From positions 372,001-436,000 of the forward strand of contig JAHBBC010000030.1 of the NCBI GenBank assembly GCA_019915015.1: DNA of 64,000 bases, in the 5' to 3' direction. This document shows, one piece after another, positions 34,876 to 47,000 of this stretch. Both the position numbers and the translations under genes were made by a program. Within the stretch, counting starts at the first letter, position 1. Each line of letters begins with the position of its first letter. The notes under the pieces are model-generated. The model had not been told where the DNA came from, made no database searches, and saw nothing but the letters and a program-made list of their open reading frames with translations. Origin of the DNA: Auriscalpium vulgare. Lineage: Eukaryota > Basidiomycota > Agaricomycetes > Russulales > Auriscalpiaceae.

Positions 34876-36312
34876 TCACTTCCCACCGTGTAGATCTTGA
34901 GTATTTCGCAGTACACGGACGACACCTGCACATGGGGCGAAACACGAAGTTGAGTGACAAAGTCAGCTTCGCAATGTAGAATGACTCACGTGCTCGTCGT
35001 ATACGAGGAGCCATATCACTAACGAACAGGCGTGCATTGTTAACATTGACGAGGGAAACACCCTCGAGGCCGTCCAAAATGCCGGACTGTAGTAATTCGG
35101 CCAAGCGGGGGTGCCAAAAGCGTGGAATATTGAGCAAAATACTGGTTTTGGGGCCTCGAGGTTTGCTCTCCCTGAATAAAGACAGGATATCGACGGCGTG
35201 CCCAGTTTGACAAAGGAGAGTCTCGAGTTTAGGTAGCGCACCCGGAGGTAATGTGAGAGGAAGCTCGCAGATGTTGTCGACGGCTTCTGAAATTATTGGG
35301 AGAGGTGGGCAGCCGAACCACGCATCGATGTCAAGGTGCCGGATATTCGGGTGGGCGGCGAGAAACGTCTCCGCATCGGGTGGGTAGCATGCGACATTCT
35401 CGAGCTTGACGTGCTCGAGGTCCGCCCATCGCCCGCTCAAAATGGACTGCCCGATTAATGGGGGTGGGTCGCCGGAGAAAGCAACAAAAACGAAGCGGAT
35501 GATCAATGTCTATGGGAACGCGGAAGTCAGAATCATAATTTACACCCGCAGACGAAGCCGCGACACAACACGCGCCGCACCTTGAGTCCCGGGCATCGTT
35601 CGCGGAGCATGCCTCCAAAGGCTTCACAGGCAGCTGTCCCTGGCTCAAGGCCAAATATATCGGTTTCATACTCCACAAAGGTCAGATTTGACAGGTTGAA
35701 GATCTAGTCGAGAGTTTCAGACATCACAGACGAGCAACAGACGGGGCAATGGCCTACATTGCTCTGGGACGATATGAAACGAGGGAAGTATTCCTTGACG
35801 TGCAGACGTGTCAAGTTAGGACACGACGAGGCTAACAGCATCCAAAGATCATCCATGTCGGTCTCGGTATCCGTCGCGTTGAAACGCCGCGCGCGCGAAC
35901 TCCAGGTCACCGCGACTAAATTTTTCAGATTCTTGATTGCCGCAGCCGTCGTCCTCTCGAGGTAGCGCGGCACCGTTCGATCTGGCTGCAGGGCCAGACT
36001 GTCCTGACTGTCTGCCAGGTCATATCTCCGGAAGAGATATGGGAGGTTGTAAGGGGAATCCAATACGTTGGGAGGGGATCGGATGTCCAAAGCGCGAACA
36101 TTATGCGCCAACGCTGCATCTCTGGCTAACACCTCCCAGATATACAGCGCTTCCAGAGGGCATCGTAGGAGACGTGCATGGGTGTGAACTGGGTGCGCGA
36201 CCTTGGATAGAGATCTGCAGGTCAGCGCAAAGGCCCATATATCGTCTGGGCTGTCTATCCAGTTGGCGATTTCGCTGTGGACTTCTGGAGGTAATCTGAG
36301 GACATTAGTCAT
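34876..36312 (-). CDS. F-box protein, apparently intact copy
   Basis: A basidiomycete-type F-box protein, probably a substrate receptor of an SCF ubiquitin ligase. The start MTNVLRLPPEVHSEIANWID (ATG at 36312-36310) is the F-box helix. An upstream in-frame ATG exists at 36339, but the paralogue at 7119 supports the inner start. Exon 1 continues with LRCPLEALYIWEVLARDAALAHNVRALDI and ends at a GTAGGC donor after SSQSN. Exon 2 encodes IFNLSNLTFVEYETDIFGLE and ends CPGLK|GTGCGG. Exon 3 encodes PPPLIGQSILSGRWADLEHVKL, then CYPPDAETFLAAHPNIRHLDI, an LRR-like stretch, and WHPRLAELL. A last exon after a GTGAGT intron ends with a TGA at 34876-34878. The frame is open throughout, unlike the paralogue. 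Confidence 0.8.
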
Positions 36313-36715
36313 GACCTGGGGCCACCTCGCGCAAGCCACGCGAGGAAGAGACGGTGGTCGTTGATGGCAGCGATGACTCCGAACGCCCCGCCCGGCCTTT
36401 GAATGGCCATCAGCAGCGGCGGGCCTGGCGGTCCGCCGCCTTCACTCCTTCACCCCAGGTCCCCATCCTACAGTCAGCTACATACGGCAACCTGACTCTC
36501 CTGCTGAGAGGAGGTCTAGGTTGACCGGGTGCCCCTTATCCTATAGCTCTCAACAAATTCAAACCAATGTCGCAAGAGCCTGGGACTCGATCAACAATTA
36601 CTGTGTGACAGCGGCAGCGGCCGGGATGTTCCAAGGCCATTTTTGCTATAGACTGCCGACTAGGAGCAACATCCACTGGCAGCTACTTTGATTTGCAGGT
36701 TCACCGGCACCGGCC
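36313..36715. other. Intergenic, divergent promoter space
   Basis: Between the starts of the F-box gene (minus) and the MLKL-like gene (plus). No site was recognised. Confidence 0.4.
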
Positions 36716-39700
36716 ATGGCTCTCAGAGTGGTCAAGAAGCGCACGACGGGAAGCATCGGGATCGACACGGTTCTGATAACCGCGAAGATGGCGGCGGACG
36801 TGACGAATCTCATGCAGTTCCCGCCGGCAGCAGCAGCAGCGTCGATTGTGTTGACTATCATCCAGATGGTAGCTGTGAGTGATCATGAATTGGTGGCCTA
36901 CCCGTATGCGATTATACTCATACATTGGCCCATATAATCCTTTAGGACATCAAGATCAACCAAAACGACTGCGTACGGCTTGCGCGACGCGCCGCACGCC
37001 TTCTCGTCGACTTGGGGAAACGAATGGAGGGTAAGTGGGATGACGCACCGAGGGCTCTATTGGATAATATCGCAGACTTCGAGATGTGCGTCCACGCGTT
37101 CCATTTGAATAAGTCTTGGCCCCTCACATATCTTTAGCACGTGTATATCCATCCGAGATTTCATGCAAAAAGCGTCGGAGGGGAGCTGGTTCAGCCGCTT
37201 CGTGTCGAAGGCCGTGATTGAAACGGCTCTGACCGACTACGAGCGCCAGCTCGACGATGCAGCCATCGCGTTCCAGGTGCGCGTTTCTATGTGATCCTCG
37301 CTTCCATCTGTGTTCACCCGCAGTGCGTGAAGATGGCTTCCCTCATCGAGATTCATTACGCCATCGGCACGCTGCAGCGTTCATCCACCGGCGGGTCTTT
37401 GCAGCTCATCGATAGCCCAGTTTCCATGTCGCCCGCACTTGGCAGCATTGACCCATCAACGCAACTCTCTCAAAGTGCAATACTCGTCGATGCGGACCCA
37501 GAAGAACTGAGCTTGTCAAAAGCTTCGTTTGACTCGTCGCGGGCGTCGTCTTTTGTGCTTGTCGAAGAGACGGGACCCGCCGAGGTCACTGAGCCTGCTG
37601 TGCCGCCGCTACCGACGGAGGAGGAGGAATTTCTTGCGTCCATCACGGAAGCGAACGACGAATTCGGCGTGAGCTGCTAGGTTCCCTCACGGGTTACGCC
37701 TAGCTGACAAGCGTACAGTTCCGCCGGTATCACCAGTCAAACGTCATCATCCGCCAGGCAAACCGCAAAGCCGTGGGCTGGTTCGCTGGCACAGCAGACG
37801 CGCAGGCAAATGGGCAGAAGATGACGATCAAGCGATACGAAGGACCGAAAGAAAAGGCTGTCCGGGTCGGTTACCCTACCTTTTGGGCAACCTACTGAAG
37901 GCTGATGCATTGCCCTCAAAGCAATGGATGAAGGATGTCAAGATGCTGCGTAACTTATAGTAAGTCCTTCAACCTGTGAGCTTCTCAGCGTGCCTGAGAT
38001 CCGTCAGCCATGAAAACCTACCTCAGATTCTGGGATACTCTGACGGAAAGGCACAGACACCGTTTATACTTCTAGCCAGTGGTAAGGCTGCCTCTTCATG
38101 GCGGTCATGGCAAGCGTCTGAGCATCTGAAACTTAGTGCCGAGCCGCGACATGAGTGGGTACGTGCAGATGAGTTTGAACAACCTGACGCTGGCGGGATC
38201 GGCCGGCATGCTTCTCAAGCTGGTGAGCCCACTAGCCAGCGCTCGCCGCTCGTCTGAAAATGCCATAACAGTACCGGGATATCACCGTCAGTTACCGGTA
38301 CCCGTCTCGGGGTTCTCAGATACCACTGTCCTGACCATCATCATGTCGTCAGTCGGCTGTACTCCATGTCCAACAGCAATTGGCCTTGACTAACAGCCAG
38401 GCACAAGACTTCATTGAGGTCCGCAGTCGAATGCTTCTGTCCTCGTAGATGCCAAATATTGATTGCTCTTAGGGTGCGACGTACACCGTGGACGCTGACA
38501 ACTGTGTTGTGTTAGGACTGCCTCCGCTGAAGGAAGGTTTGGTGACCGCTCGGAGCTACAATCTCCAGGAATCGCTCGTCGATCGTGCTCTCCAGGTACG
38601 AGCAACCGCTCCCTCACGACTCTATCCCTTTCTGACGTTCATGGATACATTTGATAGTTCCTAAAAGATCTGGAGGCCGCGGAAGAGACCCGGCGCGGAG
38701 ACCCGGCGCAGCGTGGCTCGAAGATACATGTACGTGGAGCGTCTAATTGAACACCGATGTGTGGTTCCGCCAACACTTTGAATGTTTATAGCGATACCGC
38801 CAACTCCAGTCGCTTCTTCGTAGCCTTCTTCCGCAGTCTCGAGACGACCCGACTCTTTCCTCCGACCTTCTCGATCTCCTCAACGATGCAGAAGACGACG
38901 ATCGGGCCATGTCCCTCCCTGAGCTGCGCAGCCTCAGCATCGCACGCCAGCGACACGACCAGTCTTGGCACGAACGCGCACCCGTGAGGAAGTGTGCCGT
39001 CGGTGACTATGGATGGATTCCGCAGGGCACGAAGAACTTCGAAGAATTCGTACGATTAGGAAATGTGTTCGAGGACTGTAACGGTGGACAGGGAGCGGAG
39101 GGGTTGGAAGTTGTGTTGGAGACAACAGGCACACAGGTCCAGATTGCAAACCGCTTCCCAGAACGCACGCAATGCCAACCGTACCCGCTTCCAGACGAGT
39201 TGGAAGGGTAAGTCCTCTGGTACGAGAGGATCGCCTTGGTTTATCAGTTCGATCTCTAGGTGGCCAATCGCATTGATGCCACAGAGCAGCGTCACTGTGT
39301 TCGTGCGCCGAGAGTCGCGAATGCTGTCCGTCAACGACGCCTGGCAGTTCTTGCTCAACCGCGCATCGACCCTCGCGACGAGGCATTCCGTCAAGCAACA
39401 CAACCTTTTACTCGGTAAATCTCGCTTTCAATTCACTCCGGATCGAAGTTGACGAATCCCCGGGTCAAGTGACTCGGAGCCTCACTGTCGAGGACTACCA
39501 AGTGCATGACCGGAGTCCGCCGCCCCTCGTCCACCGTTCGCCCTTTCCTCCCATGAACGGCTTTCCCGGGCACAACCCTTTTGCCGGTCACCAGCAACAC
39601 GTACACCACTTCGGCGCGGGACCCTTTAACCCTGTACCTATACCGACGCTTGTGTACCTTTTCACATCAGGGAAGGAAGGGTTTAGCGCTTATATTACGG

Positions 39701-39881
39701 ACAATGCGTTGGGAAAACCCCGCCCGCAGGAGTTTCGTTCGACGGCGTGGATGCTTGCTTGTCAGGCCGGATGGTGAGTCTTATGGTTTGATGAGAGCGT
39801 TTCGCGATTGAACCGACCTCGTTCAGGCCCGCCGGCTTTGTCGACTATATCCAGCTCGACTCCGAAGACGCTGAGTCCTGA
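36716..39881 (+). CDS. MLKL-like helical-bundle protein with degenerate kinase domain
   Basis: The N-terminal part resembles the fungal version of the MLKL N-terminal helical domain, related to membrane-active cell-death effectors. It reads VLITAKMAADVTNLMQFPP, SIVLTIIQMVA, then DIKINQNDCVRLARRAARLLVDLGKRM, SIRDFMQKASEGSWFSRF, LTDYERQLDDAAIAFQ and MASLIEIHYAIG. An acidic Ser-rich linker follows (to about 37670). Next are kinase N-lobe signs: GQKMTIKRYEG (candidate beta-3 Lys), WMKDVKMLRNLYHENLPQILGYSDG (alpha-C to beta-4) and TPFILLAS (beta-5). The expected HRD and DFG motifs are not seen. Instead there is GYVQMSLNNL, then YTVDADNCVVLGLPPL. This points to a pseudokinase. The long C-terminus contains YGWIPQGTKNFEEFVRL, WQFLLNRASTLATRHSV and HVHHFGAGPFNPV, without a known domain. 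Exon joints such as LRNL|Y|HENL are in phase. Function is inferred only by fold similarity. Confidence 0.65.
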
Positions 39882-39923
39882 TATCGACGTTCAAACCATC
39901 CTCGACTCAAAATATCTATACAC

Positions 39924-41199
39924 CTATAGTTTTGCTCCCGATTTGCTCATCTCCGCTACCCGTTGGTTTAGTAGTCCATATACCCCCGACGTCAACTTCT
40001 CTTTGTCCAGACGAAACACCGGCCCGCCGTCGGGAAGCACCCACGGGCACCCATTTGTCGCCCTGTTCGGGTCCGTCACCGAAAGGAAGATTGCGCCCGC
40101 GACTCGCGCAAGTGGGACGAGTGGTAAGTCAGGCATGTATTTCTTGAAGTTCGGGGGTAGAATCTTCGTGTCTGGTTGAGATGTGAGAGGTGCTTCAAAA
40201 CGGATGCAGGGAACGATGGGCAGCCGTACTTGCGAACCATGGGTGGATGACGGAGATGCGGACGTTGTCTTTGTCGAGGCGGGGATGCAGCGAGCGCATG
40301 AGCCCTAGAAGGCCGTGTTTTGACACGGTGTATTGCGGTTGATTGACGCCCCCAATCCACGAAGCTGCGAAAGAAGTTATTGAGCGCAATGGCACAATGC
40401 CGTCGTCCGAAGGCGGCGCACCCATCGACCCCAAGAGCACAAACGCCTTCCAGTCCTCTGGTGTTCTGTTGTGTTTTATGTAGTACATGCCAAGGTGCAC
40501 GGCTACTTCACCGTCAGTCCTTGACGAGACGACTGTGCTCATTTGTCCTCACTGTGTAGTACTGTCGTGAGATCGATATCGATTGTCCGCAGTTTGGGCG
40601 CGACCGGCCGGCCCTCTTTGAAGTCCAGAGTGCCCCTGAAGGCAGACCCAATTTCTGGGACACCGGCGTTCGGTATCTGCGTTGCATGCGTCGGTCGCCG
40701 GCCCATGTAGTATGGAGATGGTGCGGAAGGAGTGTGATGCTTACGACAATGTCCACGGCGCCGAAGCGAGATATGGCGAGGTCGAAGAGCGCGACCTGTT
40801 CGTCCCATACTAGCACATCACAGGGGATGAAAGCAGCCTCCCTGAGCAATCCTTGTGAGCGCGATGAAGAACTGGTTGGCGTCTTGCTACGTAGTACCCG
40901 CCTGCTTCCCGGATCTCCTGTGCTACTGCCTCGCCGGCCTGGATGTCGACGTCTCCAAGAACTACTTTAGACCTGCCCATGCGGGGGTGAAGCTTCAGAA
41001 GCATTCCAGGGATCCTCCACGCACCCGTGTCTCGCGAACAGCAACGCGGTTTCCCTCCCGATCCCACTCGCAGCCCCTTCGATGCCTGCTCTGTCAGACT
41101 TCAAGCCAGCTGCGCGGTGGGCTTACCGGTGATGACGAGGACCTTCTCTCTTGCACGGTGAGAGTACACGAGCAGCTCGTTGTCGTGGATCGTGGTCAT
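39924..41199 (-). CDS. Short-chain dehydrogenase/reductase (SDR), copy 2
   Basis: A paralogue of the SDR at 10038-11426. The start MTTIHDNELLVYSHRAREKVLVITG (41199 downward) mirrors MTTISDEQLVSYADRVKGKVVVITG. Later exons give ASGIGRETALLFARHG, SKVVLGDVDIQAGEAVAQEIREAGG, FDLAISRFGAVDIVV, IPNAGVPE and RTIDIDLTTVLH. VHLGMYYIKHNRTPEDWKAFVLLGSM joins over an intron to ASWIGGVNQPQYTVSKHG, so Ser and YxxxK are kept. Then come RISVIHPWFA and ATNGCPWVLPDGGPVFRLDKEKL. It ends SKSGAKL at 39924-39926, so it is shorter than copy 1 and lacks copy 1's hydrophobic C-terminal segment. The exon order and intron places are shared with copy 1. Its stop lies only 42 bp from the stop of the convergent MLKL-like gene. 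Confidence 0.78.
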
Positions 41200-41599
41200 G
41201 CCGTATGTGCGAATGTGCCGGTCACGTATCTGCCGTTAATCGGAGCAGTGTTCGGTGTGCACCGCTGGAGTGCTCTAATTCGATGGGAAACGGTACGGTA
41301 TGAGACGGAGGGTGATGAATCGGTGCAATGGAAAATTAATCACGTTCAAGTTCTCCAGCCTAGCGCCGAAAGACTTTAAATTTCAATCAAATCTTATCAT
41401 TGTCTTCAATACCCGAGATTGTGTCAGGCACATACTGTATCGCGTGCTTACCTTTTCGCGCGAACGAAATGAACTTGTGCATGGCCTATATGAAGTACTA
41501 GTATAAGTACGTGTGATCGCTATTGGAATACTAATTAAATGAAAGGCTTCACGGTTCCCTGACTTCCAACCCGACCGGCGTACGACTGTCATGCAACGA
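41200..41599. other. Intergenic, no gene seen
   Basis: About 400 bp between the start of SDR copy 2 and the end of the aldehyde dehydrogenase pseudogene, both on the minus strand. Moderately AT-rich near 41370-41550. Confidence 0.4.
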
Positions 41600-43615
41600 T
41601 CACGCGTGGACAATCCCGTCTACGCTGTTCGACATCGGAGTTTTCAAGTCAGCGGCTACACCGATGATCTTGGTGTTCTCTGCGCTGTATGGTGGGTATC
41701 GAGCACCCAAACTCTGCTCAGCCCTACGTGATCGGATGAGTTCCGGTGAGAGGAAGAGGCATGCGGACTCAGACTCACTGTAGAGGTATGTCTACGGAGC
41801 TCCGCAGGCAGTGAGTGAAGCGATCATAAGTGTATTTCATAGTTTGCGATCCATCTGGCAGTCGCGAGTTGGTGTGAACAAAGTACACAAGACATGAATA
41901 TACGTACAACCAGACTCTCCAACGCCACTGAAGGGCAGGCCAATGACTTGGGGACACAGAAGTCAGCGACATCCCAATGTCCCACGAAGAAGAAGACGCT
42001 TGGCACGTGCGACTTGCTGGAACGTGTCGTTGAAGATGATGCTGCCGCTCCGGGTCTTTTCTATGGATATCCCAAGGCGAAGGTTCCGATGAGAAATAGT
42101 CCATCACATATGTGCGAGCGCTTACAAGACTGCTTAACCTGAGGATCATGCGTGAAAACGTAGAGAGCCAGTGGGTGGGGACCAGTGCCAGATAAAGAAC
42201 GATGTCAGGACGCTATCAAAGAACCACGCCGGAAATCTGACCGCGCGTTGATATACTCTAGGGCTTCTTGAAGATCGTCGACAGGAACGAGTGGGAGGAA
42301 CGGCCCAAATATCTCACTGCCACTCGGACATCAGCGAGGAAACCGACATACATGCGAGAAAACGTACTCCTCCAACAGCACGTCATGCGCACTCACGTCC
42401 TTGAACAATGTAGGTTCGATAAGAGAACGTTGCTCGTCAGCTTTTCCACCGGGGACCACATTGGCTGTGGTACGCTGCAAGAGCAGCTGCAGGCGATTGA
42501 AGTGAGGCTGCGATATGATATGTACGAGAAAAGGAGTCGGAATAATTAACGCTCCATCTGGATAGAAGGAACGAAGTTCCTCTTTCAGCGCATCAAGAAG
42601 CGCTTCCTGGGAACCACGCGGGACGAGCACGTATAATAATGTATTCGGGCGCAATGCATATCTGTATGAAGTTTGAGAAGTGTCTGACGTATCGACGTGG
42701 ATGCAAACCTGGCCCGCGTTTGTCGTCTTCCCCCACAGAATCCTCTTGGCAGCGACCTTCAAATCCGCCTTGTCGTCGATAAAGACCGGAGACTTGCCAC
42801 CGAGTTCCAGGATGATGGGTGTCAGGTGTTTGGCCGCTGCCGCGGCGACGATCCTGCCAACCCGCCCATTCCCGGTATAAAGAAGTGCGCGCACACTCGC
42901 CATTAGCAGATATACACACGCGATGCGAGAAGTAGTGATGCGCACTATGGTCCCATTTAAATTCTAGTAGACGCGTCGTCTCCGTGGGACCTCCATTTAT
43001 GATACGGAAGGCCGAAGGATCCAAATATTTCGGAAGCAGGTCGGTCATTAGACTTGCAGAATTCTCAGCAATGTCAGACACTTTGAGGACCGAGGGACAA
43101 CCTGCAGCAATTGCTCCAATGAGCGGCTGAAGCGCCAAAAGGACGGGGTAATTCCAAGGCCTGACGAAGAGCGTTATATCCCGTAACCGTTGGGACAGAA
43201 CATCACTCACGAAATGATAAGCACGACGCCTAGCGGCGTTTTGTAGATCGTTGGCAACCATGATTGCTGCCACTCGGGGACGGTCACCATCTCGAGCTGC
43301 GCCCACTCATCGAGCTGCTGCGCACTGAGATTGGCACGTTCAACGGCCGATCCCAATTCGACTAGGGTCTCCATGACCGGGCGATTCAAGTCAGCCTTCA
43401 AACGGAGATGAAGGCATCTTTGTTCTCCTGCACCATGCGCGCAACCTGCAGGAGCTGATGCTTGCGCCAAGCCAAAGGAAGCGCCGTTCCCTTCGCGAAC
43501 GTCGCTTGCAAGGAGTCGTAGATCTGGGAGGTGTGTTCAATATAGAACGTCCTGACGGGGCCAATGCAAAACGCACCGAGGAATACTCATCTACCGGGGT
43601 GTATTGGAGAGACAT
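41600..43615 (-). pseudogene. ALDH3-type aldehyde dehydrogenase, disrupted
   Basis: ALDH3 enzymes oxidise fatty and other aldehydes. The start MSLQYTPVDE (43615) and nearly the whole family sequence can be read: LAWRKHQLLQVARMVQENKDAF, KADLNRPVMETLVELGS, YKTPLGVVLI, PWNYPVLLALQPLIGAIAAG, LELGGKSPVFID and TNAGQ|ICIAPEY with the catalytic Cys. Then come EALLDALKEELRSFYPDG, EIFGPFLPLVPVD, SGSIIFNDTFQQ, GLPFSGVGESG, MKYTYDRFTHCLRSSVDIP and RYPPYSAENTKIIG. Three lesions are visible. A base appears lost in the codons before KADLNRP (about 43395), giving a TGA. A splice acceptor reads AC instead of AG (42885-42886) before ILYTGNGRVG. Ten extra bases follow the EY codons (about 42631-42641), shifting the frame before VLVPRGSQ. 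The order of the rest is intact, so decay seems recent. Confidence 0.8.
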
Positions 43616-44041
43616 CTCGGAGAGAAGCAAGATTCGGAGGTGTCGCTAGCATGTGGGCTGTCTTATATAGTTTGTTGGGACAGAAGTTGGGTCATTATTA
43701 TGAGCTCCGCGCCGGCCCAAGCGGAAGTAAAGGCATTCACTTGGCGATTGCACTTTGGGATTGTCAGTCATCAGCTACAGATCAGCAGGACTGTCGAGGG
43801 CTGTCGCCGTACGAGTCATCTTGACGAATGGGCATTAGGGGTTCACTTCCACTACAACGTACAATCGGCATTAAACGTGCGAGGCCGTGCGGGTATCTCA
43901 GACAGCTATATCTTTCTTCTCCACATTTACCCAGCTGTCCTTCTTGCCATGAACCTTCGGTCTATCGCATAGAAAGTCAGCGCGAGTACGGTATGTCATT
44001 AAGACGACGGGCTACAGTACTTTGTAGCACCAATCTGACTC
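43616..44041. other. Intergenic, no gene seen
   Basis: Lies between the ALDH pseudogene start and the alpha-mannosidase stop. Open frames here have no motifs. Confidence 0.4.
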
Positions 44042-47000
44042 TCACCCTTCCTTGGCTAGCACGAGCTTGACCGTCTTGACCTCAAATCCACGGAATGAGA
44101 GCTTGATCGTGGACTGGCCCTCCGTATGCACGAGCTCCTGTGCAACTGCGTCCACGTCATCTTCCATGAGGTTCGTCGTGTACGCTTCCACGACACGAAG
44201 CTCGGCGTCGATATGAAGCTTTACGGTTGCATGCCCGCCAAACGCTTCATAAAGGCGCAAGACAACGGTTCGGCGGTTCTCCGAATCTTTATCAAGATCA
44301 CCACGTTTCACGGTCTCCAGGATCACATTGTCGGCCCCGGACAGTGCAACGAAAGCCCGCGGGGCGACCAGCGGTGGACCGCCCTCTGGCATGAAGCGCA
44401 CTGTATCCAAAATGAGCAAGTCGTATTCAGCGCTAGACGAAACGCCTTACCATGGACAGGTGAGTTGAATAGGTACGCAGCGATAGGGACGTCGGACTGC
44501 AGGAAATGACCTTCGTGCGGAAGGACAGCCCAGGAGAACTCGTGTTTGCCTAAGACTCACTCATATTAACGATGCCACGTAAATATAGAGGGTAGGCTAC
44601 CTTGATCTTGTTCTGCATCAGGGGCAGTCGCAGCGCGCAGGAGCGAGATCCGAAGGACGTTGCCCTGGCAAGAGAATCCATATTTCGACTCCGAGAGGAT
44701 CGCAACTCCATAGCCGAATTCGCTGAGGTCGGCGAACTAATCGACAGCTGATGTTAGAGAGCCGTTTCACTTGGATTATAAGGAGAGATTATCATACCTT
44801 GTGCCCGCACACCTCAAATTTAGCCGCATCCCACGTGGTGTTCTTGTGCGTGGGACGCTGGACGTGTCCGAATGGCGTCTCGTACGTCGCTACGTCACTG
44901 TGGATATTAAGAGGCAATTCGACTGATGATTAGCTAGCGTAAGTCATAGTGTGGCGAAGAATTGCATTGATGACACTGACATTTGAGGAACTCATGCCGC
45001 TCATGCCAGTCGACGGTAGCGTCAAAAGTGAATAGCGGGCGTGAGTTGGGCTTCAGTGAAGCTACATTGCCGATCTTTCAATACCAGAACAACGGGAGAT
45101 CCTATTATTCATCCTCACCGTTGATGGCATCCAGTGATATCTATGGGACATCCGGATGAGTAGCTGTCATATCGTCAGACAATGAAAGCTACTCGCCGTA
45201 ACAAGGATTGTACTCTTCCCGTACTTGACCTGCGCTTCGATTGATGCACGCAGAGGGCCAGAGGCGACAATTTTCACGCCTTCAAACTTCAGCTTCTCTG
45301 CTTTCTCCAGGTGATGGATCTCGACGTCTGACGGTACTCAAGTGAGCACCCAGTGGCGGCAAATCTAGACTAAGCCTACCCCACGCATCCCAATAGTTAG
45401 GACGATCTTCGAAGATGAGCAAGCCTCCCGTGTGGCCAGTGGGAATCAGTTCGCGGCTGCACATTTGGTCTCAAATCTCATTGAATAATATGAATGATAT
45501 TGGAACACTAACCCCAGTTTCACATCGAGCAAGCTAGTGATCCGCCCATTTTCGAGGGTCAGCTGTACCTGCGAGTTTTTCAACACGAAATGGCCCTCGC
45601 CGAGACTTTGCGCTGCGGACATACTGTCAGCGCGAGTCTTTCTTTCGAGGAGAACCTTTATACCTGAGACTTGCAAATCAGCTGCAACAAGCTCGCCTGT
45701 AGTGACGAGACTCCTGCCCTGGGCACCGTCAAGGAGTGCGTAGCCGTCACAGCCATCCGCGGATGTCTGCAAAACACTCCCGCCGAGTGCCTTCGCGGGG
45801 CCGGATAAGGGCACCTTCACGACGTCGCGCCGGGGGAAGAACGTCGTGTTGTAGCCAACCAGCGTTGACGCCCGCGTGAGCTTGTCAACGTTCGCAGAGA
45901 TCAGTGGGAGAGAAGAAGGGAAGAGCACCCGGAAGGCCTCTTCAAGGAGTTCGTTGCCGTCTTCCCGAACTTCCGAGTATAACTGTTCGGCGTCATCGTA
46001 GACCATGCCACTATAGCAGACATGTGAGGGTATGGAGACAACGGACATTGTTTGACCTACATGGCAGAGCCGGGCAGCACTTGATTGGAAGTTCGATCAT
46101 TGCAAGTGGATCAAGAAGACGCGAAAGCTCACCGTCATGGACTGCGAGGGTGTCATGAATAACTGAGCAATATAGTGAGATGTAGTCTCTCACATTGATT
46201 GAGGAGAACCTTCTCCCAGCTGTCGTCGATCTTTTCTTTGGGATACACATACTCGTCCTGCTTATACACAGAAGCCAACGTGGCGACATGCTGACATAAC
46301 AACTGTATCAGAGCGCGTGCCTAGCCAGGCTGACTGTGTTTTACCTCGACGTCGCGAAGCAGGATCTCAGACTTGCGGTTGCCTCTTTTGATCGAACCTG
46401 AGCAGCGGTATTGAGATTATCTTTTCACCACGCGAACGCAAACCTGACCATGAGATGTGTAAGTCCCTCGATGAAACTACGAGCCGTCAGCACCTTTTCT
46501 TCACAAACGGATTGAAATTTACCTCAAGGTATAGCTCTCCATGCCTGACAAGCTTGTTCAAGCACTCGTAACAAAAGTGGACGGATTGATCTTACCAGTT
46601 CGGGAGCCTCTTCCCTTGGTCGGACTGAGCCTTGATCTCCTCGAAGAAATCGTCAGCAGAACGGCCCATGTGCACTAAAGGCAGCTCGCGGGACTCATTG
46701 GCGGCACCACGGATACGACGAAGCTGGTCCAGAGTAAATAATTGACAAAGAAGAGCATGAACACGACGGACGTTCTCCAACATCTTTGCAAGAGGGCCAC
46801 CTCCGCCATCGCCGTTACCAAAAACTAACAGGGATGTCGAGCTGGATTCAAGATTCTGCAGCCATGTGAGCACAACCTTGCACACGACGAGGATTACACA
46901 ACTGACCTTGTGGTTCGTGACTCCTTTGTTAACGTCTCCGACAGTAGCCTGTGCTGTATACGTGTCTGACGAAGACTCCTGAGCAGGAAGAACGTGGGAA

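Noticed and set aside
40400..40545. Apparent insertion after GSMG in SDR copy 2
   Set aside because: It is an intron. The joint G|CT restores GSMASWIGG, matching SDR copy 1.
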